Positions 36,521 through 44,621 of a stretch of DNA of 64,000 bases are shown here, in pieces (positions within the stretch are counted from its first letter, which is position 1; every line of letters starts with the position of its first letter). This stretch comes from Nonomuraea thailandensis (GTDB lineage: Bacteria > Actinomycetota > Actinomycetes > Streptosporangiales > Streptosporangiaceae): NCBI RefSeq assembly GCF_024172165.1, contig NZ_JAMZEB010000001.1, forward strand, positions 248,001 through 312,000, given 5' to 3'. Made by a program: the position numbers and the translations under genes. Below the pieces are notes generated by a model. It was not told the origin of the DNA. It did not search any database and saw nothing but the letters and a program-made list of their open reading frames with translations.

Positions 36521-38755
36521 TCAAGACCGATCCGGGCTGGTGAACGCCGATATGGACCGCAGCGTCGGGGCCTCTTCCGCGTCCGCTATCGCGAGGACTA
36601 CCTCGCGCGAAGCAGCGTCGGTCACCTCTCCGAACTGCGTGTAGAGGCCGGTGAGATGCTCGGCGGGTCCCAGAGTGATGAAGAATTGCGATCCTGTGCT
36701 GTTGGGGCCGGTATTGGCCATGGCCACGATGAACGGCCGGTCGAACCTGGCCTGCGGCCAGATTTCATCAGGGATGCGATATCCCGATCCGCCCTCGCCG
36801 GTACTCGTCCGATCGCCGCCCTGGATGAGAAATCCGGGAACCCGCCGGTGGAAGACGGTGCCGTCGTAGAAGGGGCCGACGCCCCGCGCACTGGTCGTCG
36901 GGTCGATCCAGCGACCTGTACCCTGCGCCAACTGCACGAAATTGTCGACCGTGTGCGGGGCCAGGAGCGGCCACAGGGTCAAGTCCACATCACCCGAGGT
37001 GGTGTGCAGGGTGACCCGCGCCTCTCTGTAACGCTGCAGAGAACCTGGCCTGGTTCCCTTGAAGACTTGGCGGCGTACCCGGACTTGGCTCCCGCCTTCC
37101 GGTTCGCCGCCCGGCAGGAGGGCCTGCATCCTCTCGGAACTCCCGGAGCCCAGAGTGCCGGGCATCGCCTCACCGAGGGCCACACCGGTTCCACTGGGCC
37201 GATGGGGGCTTCGCGGATCGTCGTACGCTGTGATATCGATGCCGAGCCAACGGGGGTCATACTCGATCAGGCGCCGCCGCCGATGGCGGTGCCAAAGATG
37301 CCGCACCTCAGGAGAGGCGTGTTCGGCCAGGGTCTCCAGCTCACCAGCCGCCTGCGCGTCGAGAATCCGCAACAAATTCTCGGTCTCGAAGTACTTGTCG
37401 AACAGGGAGCCGTTGTTGTGCTCCAGGGTGAAACACTGATCGACGAACACCGCGTGCGACAGCTCATGCCGTAGGTAGCGGCCCATCATGGTGGCGACCG
37501 GAGCCCACGCCTCTCCGCCGTACTCGATGCCAGGGCCGGCGAACGCTTCCGCCGCGAGATCCAGTGCCTGACCCTGCCCCAGCTCTCCTCGGACTCTCGG
37601 CCAGGCCACCCGGCTGTCGCCCAGCGTGACGTTCCTGAGAAAGCTCGCCAGCGGCTCGCGATGTACATCGCTGCGAGCCCGCTCGTAGTGCCCGAGTTCC
37701 GCCCCGATGATCAGGTCCAGCTGCCTGGCGAAGTAGTGAGCCAGTTGCGGGAGCCAACCGGCGAAGCGTTGCCCTGCCTGCACGTCCCCGTCCGAGCTCA
37801 GCCACTCCAGCAGATAGAAGTCCGCCGCCAGCGCGGATGCGTCGACGTGGTCGACGTACCAGCGTGGCGTCCATTTCCTGATCTCAGCGGCCATGCCGGA
37901 CAGAGCTTGGTCGCGGTCGGCCAGTCCCGAGAGGTAAAGACTCCAATGGCGCCTGGCGACAGCGTGAAGCCGAGGGTAGCGCCAGGCGGTCCCCAAGACG
38001 TCCACTGAGGGTCGATGACGGGGGTCGATCTCGGAGATGAGCTTCCCCGCCGTCGTCTCGATGAGCAGCTTCGTCAGCACCGCCCGCAGCCTCCGATGGT
38101 AGGGCCCCTCACCGGGCAGGCGCGCTCTCAGTTCAGTCGTCAAACTCCGAGGGCTGGGGAACTCTCTCAACAAGGCCCAGGCCAGCAGCGTCAGGAGGCC
38201 ATCGGCGAGCACGGTTCGCGTGAACCTTCTGCAGTCGACGTACGCGGCAGCGAGCCTGCCGTTCTCCAGGAGGAAGCCAAGTCCAGGGGAATGCGGGGCC
38301 ATGGTCACGAGATACACCGGAAGGGACAAGGGCATCGCGCCGACCCCCAGGGCCGCCCGAAGGGGACCTTCGAGCCGATCCAGCGGCAGCAGCCGGCTGA
38401 GATCCGCCTCGGCGGCGGCGCGAAACCCGGCCAGCGATTCCAGAGCGTTCGCCAACATGGGGCCGGCCGCATGCAGTGCATCGCCGATCCGCTGCGCGGC
38501 CAGTGTCACTTCCTCACCACTGACGTGGTTGACGAACTCTCGCGGGCTCTCGGCGGAGGCGACCCATGTGGGGAGCCCGTCGAGGCCACCCGCCTGCCAA
38601 GCCCGGATTCCCTCCCGGAACTGGGCGATCTCCGGGACCACAGGAGTTGGCACCACGCTGTGCTCCCAGGCGAACCGGCCCATCAGATCTCGTTGAAGGG
38701 CGAGGAAGAGATCGAGTGTCTCGCTGCGCTCATAGGTCAGTTTCAGATCAGTCAT
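36521..38755 (-). CDS. HExxH-motif putative peptide-modifying protein fused to a cyclophilin
   Basis: 744 residues from the ATG at 38755, which overlaps the upstream gene's stop (ATGA). Residues ~1-520 resemble the helical 'HEXXH motif' proteins annotated near RiPP precursors; the motif is H430-E-L-S-H434 in YLRHELSHAVFVDQ, suggesting a metal site. Residues ~578-744 are a cyclophilin-type peptidyl-prolyl isomerase: VTLHTTSGDVDLTLWP, TVDNFVQLAQG, FYDGTVFHRRVPGFLIQGGD with the catalytic Arg, and ANTGPNSTGSQFFIT. A basic/Gly linker (~495-575) joins them. It has no signal peptide. In a peptide locus, the isomerase could fold or turn the substrate while the metal domain acts on it. HExxH proteins can be proteases or hydroxylases, so the chemistry is open. 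Confidence 0.85.
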   Translation of the reverse strand: MTDLKLTYERSETLDLFLALQRDLMGRFAWEHSVVPTPVVPEIAQFREGIRAWQAGGLDGLPTWVASAESPREFVNHVSGEEVTLAAQRIGDALHAAGPMLANALESLAGFRAAAEADLSRLLPLDRLEGPLRAALGVGAMPLSLPVYLVTMAPHSPGLGFLLENGRLAAAYVDCRRFTRTVLADGLLTLLAWALLREFPSPRSLTTELRARLPGEGPYHRRLRAVLTKLLIETTAGKLISEIDPRHRPSVDVLGTAWRYPRLHAVARRHWSLYLSGLADRDQALSGMAAEIRKWTPRWYVDHVDASALAADFYLLEWLSSDGDVQAGQRFAGWLPQLAHYFARQLDLIIGAELGHYERARSDVHREPLASFLRNVTLGDSRVAWPRVRGELGQGQALDLAAEAFAGPGIEYGGEAWAPVATMMGRYLRHELSHAVFVDQCFTLEHNNGSLFDKYFETENLLRILDAQAAGELETLAEHASPEVRHLWHRHRRRRLIEYDPRWLGIDITAYDDPRSPHRPSGTGVALGEAMPGTLGSGSSERMQALLPGGEPEGGSQVRVRRQVFKGTRPGSLQRYREARVTLHTTSGDVDLTLWPLLAPHTVDNFVQLAQGTGRWIDPTTSARGVGPFYDGTVFHRRVPGFLIQGGDRTSTGEGGSGYRIPDEIWPQARFDRPFIVAMANTGPNSTGSQFFITLGPAEHLTGLYTQFGEVTDAASREVVLAIADAEEAPTLRSISAFTSPDRS

Positions 38756-39849
38756 GCGATCACATCGTTGACGTGATGTACCAAGCCCGCCTCGATCAGT
38801 CGTGTGAGGAGGTGACGGCATCTGTCGCGGGTAAGCCCTCGATACGCCGGCTCTGTCTCTCCAAGGGCTGACGCGTGGACCACCACCTCCTCAGTCGTGA
38901 CCCCGTTGCACAAGCCCCAGATGAGAGCGACGTCCGGTCGCAGTCGCACCCATCGTTCAGCCGGTTTGGTGATGACGACTCCCGTGCCGTGGGCCCGAGG
39001 GTGAAACTCGGCGTCTCGATGGAGGGGGCCGCTGCCGCGGTGCCAGCCTGCCCACCGGTCGAGGGAGACCGCGTGCCACCCGAGAGTGGCCGCCGCCGCC
39101 AGGCATGTCCGGGTGAAGGCCGCCAGTTCGCGGAGGCCATCGTCCGATTGCCCCACGGAAAGGTCGCCATTGAACAGCCGCTGGAAGTCGGCCATCGGGA
39201 AGGCACGGGGAGCAGAACGGCGGAGCTGCCGCCACACCCATTTTCGTCCCAGGTAGATGTCGTCGTTTGCGGCGGCGACCGCCTTCCCTCCGGCGATGAG
39301 GGCCTCTCTTCCCACCATGGCCGCCGCGTCCAGATCGCCGCTCGCCCGAAGCCCCGCGAAATCCTCCAGGTCGGAGTGGGCAGAGGTCAGCCAGCTCTGC
39401 AGAACATGCCGCCGGAGATGATGCCCGGACCGCAGTCTGTCACGTAACGGCGTCACGATGGCCGCCCCCGCGACGATCTCGGCCGCGTAGAGTCTGGTGG
39501 CCAGCTTCAGCTCCGCCGTGGAGCACAGGAACGCGGTCTCGTCATCGTGTGGCCTGTCGGCCGTCAGCTGGTCCACAACGCGTTCGAGCTCCAGCCGCGG
39601 CACCTCGTGCACGTCCACGCGGATGGTCTTGTCTATCGAGAGTTGACGGCGCGCCGGCGAGGCGTCCGCCGTCTCGACAAGGTAGACATCGAAATCGCTG
39701 GTGGGTGTGCCCAGACCCGACATCAGGCCCCCTGAGAGGAAGGCGGCTTGTGCGCCGGACCTGGCCGCCAGCCATCGCGTCGCTTCGTGGGCCAGTGCCA
39801 GCCTCTCCGCATCCGGGCAGGCAAGCGATGCCGGAATTCCCAACGCCAT
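38752..39849 (-). CDS. Nucleotidyltransferase-like protein with C-terminal RRE-like winged helix
   Basis: 365 residues. An N-terminal nucleotidyltransferase fold is shown by FLSGGLMSGLGTPTSDFDVY (Gly-Ser-type motif, then D52 and D54) and a third acidic residue D79 in IRVDVHEV, so the catalytic triad is complete. A ~200-residue helical middle follows. The last ~65 residues read VRLRPDVALIWGLCNGVTTE, LTRDRCRHLLTRLIEAGLVH, the pattern of PqqD-like RiPP recognition elements (beta strands, then 'nG.t.eeiv', then a 'l.....l...Glv' helix). If so, this protein would bind the precursor leader and transfer a nucleotide onto peptide or protein. It starts four bases after the PPDK-like gene and its stop overlaps the next ATG. 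It has no signal peptide. Confidence 0.78.
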   Translation of the reverse strand: MALGIPASLACPDAERLALAHEATRWLAARSGAQAAFLSGGLMSGLGTPTSDFDVYLVETADASPARRQLSIDKTIRVDVHEVPRLELERVVDQLTADRPHDDETAFLCSTAELKLATRLYAAEIVAGAAIVTPLRDRLRSGHHLRRHVLQSWLTSAHSDLEDFAGLRASGDLDAAAMVGREALIAGGKAVAAANDDIYLGRKWVWRQLRRSAPRAFPMADFQRLFNGDLSVGQSDDGLRELAAFTRTCLAAAATLGWHAVSLDRWAGWHRGSGPLHRDAEFHPRAHGTGVVITKPAERWVRLRPDVALIWGLCNGVTTEEVVVHASALGETEPAYRGLTRDRCRHLLTRLIEAGLVHHVNDVIA

Positions 39850-39853
39850 CGCC

Positions 39854-42151
39854 CTAGTTCCCCGCGATCGCGGTGCGTGCCGATGCCAGACGAGCGGCTG
39901 GGATACGGGGCGCTGCGCAGGAGATGTAGTCGACGCCGATGGCGGAGAAGACCTTTATCGCCTGCTCCTCTGCCGCGTGCTCGCCGCAGACTCCGATGGA
40001 GATGGACGGGTTGACCTCTCGCGCATCCGCGACCACTTGCCGGATCAAAGTCCCGACTCCTTCGGCATCGAGCTGTTCGAACGGGGATTCGTCGAGGATT
40101 CCCAGCTTCACGTACGACGGCAGGAGTTGCACTTCCGCATCGTCGCGTGACAGTCCCCAGACCAGTGACGAGAGGTCGTTGGTACCTATCGAGAGAAAAT
40201 CCGCCTTCGCGGCCAGTTCTCGGGCGATGAGGGCCGCTCGCGGGGTCTCGATCATCACCCCGAGCGGGATGGCTTCCGCCTCGTCCGTCACCCCCAACTC
40301 CGTGCACACGGCTGTGAAGAGGTCCCGCATCGCCGTCACCTCCGCCGTGGTGCTCACCATCGGAATCAGCAATTCAGGCCGAGGATCACCACCGCCTCTC
40401 CGGACGGCGACAGTCGCTGCGATCAGTGCCTGCATCTGCACAGTGGTCAACTCCGGGGAGAGGATCGCCAGGCGAGCCCCTCGCACGCCCGTCATCGGGT
40501 TGTGCTCCCACAACTGGCGGGCGAGCGCCAGACGCTCCCGCTGGGGAACGGGTTCGCTGCCGGCGTCGGCCAGCGCTACCTGAACAGCCAGATCGGTAAT
40601 GTCGGGGAGGAACTCATGTCGTGGCGGATCCAGCAGCCGAACCACTACCGGCATACCGTCCATGGCATCGAGGATGGCGGTGAAATCGGCTTCGAGGAGG
40701 TTCCTGAGGTCTACCAGGGCTTCGGCCGCGTCCGGTCCCCGCGTGGTGAGGAGAGCGCGCTCCAGCAGGGCGTGCCGATCACCCAGGAACATGTGCTCGA
40801 CCCGGCAGAGACCCACGCCCAGAGCTCCGGCCTCACGACCGCGGACCGCGTCCTCAACGGTGTCGGCGTTGACGCGCACGCCGAGGCGCGAATGGTCGTC
40901 GCCGCCATCCAGTAGCCACCTGATCGCCTCATCGAGGTCAGGGTCGCCGGGCGAACTCGCCGGCCGATCCGGATCCACCCCGCCGTGGTAGATGACGCCG
41001 GCGGAGCCGTCCACGGTTACCTCCTCGCCGGCCTGGATCACGCGTCCGTCGCTGAGCCTCAGAGCGCCTCGATCGCGATCCACCACGGCGTCGTTGAGCG
41101 CTGTGACGCAGGGACGGCCGAGGTTTCGCATGACCACCGCTGCGTGCGATGTTTGCCCACCTCGTTCGGTCACCACGGCGGATGCCGCCAGAAGTCCTGG
41201 GAGATCCTCCGGCCGGGATTCGGGCACGATCAGAACGGGACGTTCGCCGGCCGCTCCGGCGGCGAGGGCTCCAGCGGCGCTGAAGACCGCCACTCCTCCG
41301 GCGACGCCGGGCGACGCGCCAAGTCCTCGTGCCGCGAGCTTCAAGCCACTGGTCTCCGCGTTCGGCGCCAGCGCGCTCGCGAGGTCGGATGCGGTCAAAG
41401 CCGATAAGGCCGCTCGCACGGTGAGCCGATCCTGCCGGGCAGCCGCCACCACCGAACGCACGCGTGCCGCCCCTTGCAGCTGCGCCCGGCGGACGGCCAT
41501 GACCCACAACCGGCCTCGCTCCACCACGAAATCCACGCGGACCGGGAAGCCCACGTGCGCCTCCGCGTTTGCCAGGATCTCGCCGAGCTGCGCAGCCCAT
41601 GGCCGACCGGACGCGGCTACGCTCAGGTCCTCGCCGCCCCCTGCGAGCAGGTCTACGCCGGCGCGGCTGGCTGCGAACACCCCGCTCATTCCGGGCCGTC
41701 CCGTCATGGGGTCACAGGAATAGGCGTATCCGGTGCCGCTGCCATGGCCGAAACCCAGCGGCATGACCGTCAGAGTCAGACCGGTTCGGGGCAGGCCGCT
41801 TCGTAAGGCGGCCACCGCAGCCGTCACCTGCTCGACAGGCTCTCCCGGCATGTGCTGGACGCCTGCACGGAGAAACGACGTGCGAAGTTCTTCGACACGC
41901 CTCCGCGCGAACCCCGAGCCGGCCACGTCCTGCAACCAGCGTTCGGATTCCGCGCTTGTTCCCAAATAGAGAAAGCACTGGTCGGGGCTTATCTCCGCGC
42001 TCAGCGCCAAGAATAGTGGCATGGGAGGTCTTCCCAGACGATCGAGCGGATCGAGCGTCGCCACCGCCTTTCGAACCGCCTTTTCCGTCGAGGTCGCCGG
42101 TAGCTCGACATACGGCGGCACCGGCACTTCAAGGCCGGACAGCACACCCAC
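39854..42151 (-). CDS. PPDK-like PEP-utilising phosphotransferase with shortened ATP-grasp region
   Basis: 765 residues from a GTG at 42151 (AAGGA six bases upstream). Residues ~270-400 are the swivelling phosphohistidine domain, with the phospho-accepting H336 in TERGGQTSHAAVV. Residues ~420-760 are the PEP-binding TIM barrel: LLDPPRHEFLPD, ELLIPMVSTTAEV, GVMIETPRAALIA, SIGTNDLSSLVWG, and the catalytic C722 in GVCGEHA. The N-terminal ~260 residues keep only the end of the ATP-grasp domain (GTGYAYSCDPMTG; VVERGRLWVMAVRRAQL); the first ~200 residues of normal PPDK are replaced or lost. So PEP chemistry looks intact but ATP use is doubtful. It follows the peptide gene by 81 bases and probably modifies the peptide or supplies a phosphorylated cofactor. 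Confidence 0.85.
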   Translation of the reverse strand: MGVLSGLEVPVPPYVELPATSTEKAVRKAVATLDPLDRLGRPPMPLFLALSAEISPDQCFLYLGTSAESERWLQDVAGSGFARRRVEELRTSFLRAGVQHMPGEPVEQVTAAVAALRSGLPRTGLTLTVMPLGFGHGSGTGYAYSCDPMTGRPGMSGVFAASRAGVDLLAGGGEDLSVAASGRPWAAQLGEILANAEAHVGFPVRVDFVVERGRLWVMAVRRAQLQGAARVRSVVAAARQDRLTVRAALSALTASDLASALAPNAETSGLKLAARGLGASPGVAGGVAVFSAAGALAAGAAGERPVLIVPESRPEDLPGLLAASAVVTERGGQTSHAAVVMRNLGRPCVTALNDAVVDRDRGALRLSDGRVIQAGEEVTVDGSAGVIYHGGVDPDRPASSPGDPDLDEAIRWLLDGGDDHSRLGVRVNADTVEDAVRGREAGALGVGLCRVEHMFLGDRHALLERALLTTRGPDAAEALVDLRNLLEADFTAILDAMDGMPVVVRLLDPPRHEFLPDITDLAVQVALADAGSEPVPQRERLALARQLWEHNPMTGVRGARLAILSPELTTVQMQALIAATVAVRRGGGDPRPELLIPMVSTTAEVTAMRDLFTAVCTELGVTDEAEAIPLGVMIETPRAALIARELAAKADFLSIGTNDLSSLVWGLSRDDAEVQLLPSYVKLGILDESPFEQLDAEGVGTLIRQVVADAREVNPSISIGVCGEHAAEEQAIKVFSAIGVDYISCAAPRIPAARLASARTAIAGN

Positions 42152-42232
42152 AACTATTCCTTACATTCGTCTGGCGGAAGGCCCTGGTCTGCCGCCAGAC
42201 GCTCGACTCGAACTCAGAAGATCCGGTAGCCG

Positions 42233-42358
42233 CTACTGGATGCGACTGCGGTCAGCGTGAACCCCGAACAGGTAGACGCGATCCTCGAGCGCGATGGCCT
42301 CTTCCGGAGCGAGAGCGGAGAACTCCAGCTCCTGCAAATCCTCCATCAAATCTTCCAT
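42233..42358 (-). CDS. 41-codon putative RiPP precursor peptide
   Basis: The ATG at 42358 has a textbook GGAGG ribosome site seven bases upstream (gaggaggtcaagtc before ATG), and the frame ends TAG at 42233-42235. The product begins MEDLMEDLQELEF, an acidic, amphipathic leader-like stretch, then SALAPEEAIALED, and ends RVYLFGVHADRSRIQ, a basic/aromatic C-terminal part that could be the core. It has one Tyr, one His, two Ser, one Asp in the tail, and no Cys or Thr, so thioether chemistry is excluded. It is the first gene of the minus-strand operon, 81 bases before the PPDK-like gene. The strong start, operon position and leader/core polarity make it a precursor candidate; a small regulatory protein is the alternative. 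Confidence 0.7.
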   Translation of the reverse strand: MEDLMEDLQELEFSALAPEEAIALEDRVYLFGVHADRSRIQ

Positions 42359-42585
42359 GACTTGACCTCCTCATTCGCTGCTCCGGCAATCACGAATTGC
42401 CGGCGGTGAATTCTGCCGGTCGCCCTGAACGTCGTCTGGTCGGAGCTGCCGACAGCGCGAGTCAGGGTCCAGTATCCGGCGCTGAGTGCAGTCCAGCAAG
42501 GCTGATCTCTGCCAAATAGCGCAGTATTGCTGTCGGAGAGTTCATACGGACGTGACCACCACGGCCCCTGCCGTATTGTCGCCAT
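42346..42585 (-). other. Possible 79-codon small ORF upstream of the peptide gene
   Basis: An ATG at 42585 follows AAAGGAG by eleven bases and opens 79 codons (MATIRQGPWWSRPYELSD at the start; RRQFVIAGAANEEVKSWKI at the end). Its stop overlaps the 41-codon peptide gene by 13 bases, which would allow coupling. Against it: third-position GC is only about 60 percent by my count, well below neighbouring genes, and no family is recognised. It may simply be leader sequence and promoter DNA. It has no membrane helix. Confidence 0.3.
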
Positions 42586-42698
42586 AGGCGCAGGAACTCC
42601 TTTCTGTGTGCCCGCGATCTGAGAATTGGCGCCGATCGAAAAAGCGTGCACCCGACATCGGAGACCGCCGCGGTGGACCAGGATGACGTAGGGGCTTT

Positions 42699-44621
42699 AT
42701 GAACCATCGTGTTCCGGTTGACTCGGAACCCCGGTTGGCGAATCGGCGATCCGTCTCCCGGTGGGAGCGCCGGTTTCGGGCGCCTCGCGTCTCTCTGCCC
42801 GCCTGGGCGGCCGATTCGCCCGACCGATGCGTCGTCACTGCCACCGCACGAGGGGTCGTCGAGATACACAGCTGGGATCGAGGGTCCGATGCGCTCATCC
42901 AGGCGACCGCCCGGCGCCATGGCACGCGCCTGGCCTCCATCGATCCCGGTGGTGACTGGATCTGGTGGTTCGACGACGTCGACGGGGACGAGCGGGGGAT
43001 CTGGCGCCGCCAGCCATTCGGTTCGGCACCCGGCGAGCGGGTCGAGGACGCGACCGGGCTGGGGCCCGCCTTTCCCGCGGGTCTCGCCTTCGGCCGGGGC
43101 GGGCTGGCTGTGGTCGGCCTCTCGGACAAGATGATCGGCTCCCAGATCCACCTCATCCAGGCGCGTCGTACGGGAGATGTGGTCATCAGGGATTCCCGTC
43201 TGCTCTATGAGCATGAAATGAGTGCCTCCGTGGGCTGCCTGAGCGCCGACGGAGAACTTTTGGCGATCACGCACAGCGAGCACGGGAACTCCAGGCATCC
43301 GAGGGTGCGAGTGCTGCGTGTCACGGACGGCACCGTGGTCGGGGAACTCCATGGGGGAGCCGGCCAAGGGGTACGTCCTCTTGAGTTCGCCCCGCTCAGC
43401 GGAGATCCGCGGCTCCTGATACGGCACGAGGCCGGCGGCCAGGGAGGATTGCAGATCTGGGACCCGATCCGCGACTTCCGTGACGATGTGGATCTGGTCA
43501 TGGCCGGAGAGGTGCGCGATGCCCATTGGTATCAGGACGGGCAGGCTCTGCTGATTGCGGTTGACCACCAGGCACGGACCAGGCTCTACACGACGAGGCT
43601 GGAGGAACGCGGTCTCCGGCCCGTGGGCCCTCGTACCGGGACGGTGTTGAGAGCCACGACTCGTCCCGACGGAGACGTGTGGGCACTGTGGTCCTCGGCA
43701 GCCGATCCACCGGCCGTGCGGGACCTCCGAGGAGGATGCGTCCTGGCGGCTCAGGGCCGGCCGGCGCCGCCGAGCGTTCCGATAGAGGACGTGTGGGTGC
43801 AAGGTCCCGGCGGGCCGGTGCACGCACTCCTTCGCCGCCCCACGGCAGGAGACGGAGCGATCCTCCCCGGGCCCCTACCCTTGTTCGTCGACGTTCACGG
43901 CGGTCCGGCCACTCATGACATCGATGCCTTCCGCGCCTCGCCCAGCCTATGGGTCGATCACGGGTTCGCCGTCGTCCAGGTGAACTATCGCGGTTCCACG
44001 GGCTACGGCTCCGCGTGGCGTGACGCATTGGAGAACAGGATCGGCCATACCGAACTCGAGGACGTCGTCGCGGTTCGCGACCACCTCGTCGCCTCGGGTA
44101 TCGCGGACCCCGACAGGGTCGTACTCTCGGGAACGTCGTGGGGAGGCTTTCTCACGCTGCTCGGGCTAGGCGTCTATCCCGATCGCTGGACGCTCGGCAT
44201 GGCCTCGGTGCCGATCGCCGACTACGCCCTCGCCTACGACGACGAGATGGAGAGCCTCAAGGCGTTCGACCGCTCTCTGTTCGGCGGATCGCCCGACGAG
44301 GTTCCCGGCCGTTACCGCGACGCCAGCCCCATCACTTACGTGGAAGCCGTCCGCGCCCCGGTGCTCATCCTGGCCGGTGACAACGACTCCCGTTGCCCGA
44401 TCCGGCAGATCCTGTCCTACACGGAGGCTCTCTCCCGGCACGACCACGTCCACGAACTCTACCGTTACGACGCCGGGCACGGCTCGCTCGTTGATGACGA
44501 GCGAATCAGCCAGGCCAAGCTGAAGATCGATTTTGTCCGGCGACACATGGGCATCGACGATGCCCAGGAATGGCCAACTGACGCCGCGACGCGGACCGGA
44601 TCCCCGGAAGAACGCACATGA
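42699..44621 (+). CDS. S9 prolyl-oligopeptidase-family serine peptidase
   Basis: 640 residues. Residues ~50-370 form the beta-propeller; ~375-620 are the alpha/beta-hydrolase domain with LFVDVHGGPATHD (oxyanion region), nucleophile S480 in VVLSGTSWGGFL, acid D563 in GDNDSRCP and H594 in DAGHGS. All three catalytic residues are present. It lacks a signal peptide, so it is cytoplasmic. In several class III lanthipeptide systems, enzymes of this family remove the leader; here it heads the divergent arm with an exporter and is the best candidate for leader removal or immunity. Start ATG 42699 follows GGGG by four bases; the stop overlaps the ATPase ATG. Confidence 0.88.
   Translation: MNHRVPVDSEPRLANRRSVSRWERRFRAPRVSLPAWAADSPDRCVVTATARGVVEIHSWDRGSDALIQATARRHGTRLASIDPGGDWIWWFDDVDGDERGIWRRQPFGSAPGERVEDATGLGPAFPAGLAFGRGGLAVVGLSDKMIGSQIHLIQARRTGDVVIRDSRLLYEHEMSASVGCLSADGELLAITHSEHGNSRHPRVRVLRVTDGTVVGELHGGAGQGVRPLEFAPLSGDPRLLIRHEAGGQGGLQIWDPIRDFRDDVDLVMAGEVRDAHWYQDGQALLIAVDHQARTRLYTTRLEERGLRPVGPRTGTVLRATTRPDGDVWALWSSAADPPAVRDLRGGCVLAAQGRPAPPSVPIEDVWVQGPGGPVHALLRRPTAGDGAILPGPLPLFVDVHGGPATHDIDAFRASPSLWVDHGFAVVQVNYRGSTGYGSAWRDALENRIGHTELEDVVAVRDHLVASGIADPDRVVLSGTSWGGFLTLLGLGVYPDRWTLGMASVPIADYALAYDDEMESLKAFDRSLFGGSPDEVPGRYRDASPITYVEAVRAPVLILAGDNDSRCPIRQILSYTEALSRHDHVHELYRYDAGHGSLVDDERISQAKLKIDFVRRHMGIDDAQEWPTDAATRTGSPEERT

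Noticed and set aside
42462..43823. 453-codon frame on the minus strand antisense to the S9 peptidase
   Set aside because: The plus-strand frame has a complete catalytic triad and propeller; the antisense frame is a high-GC artefact without motifs.
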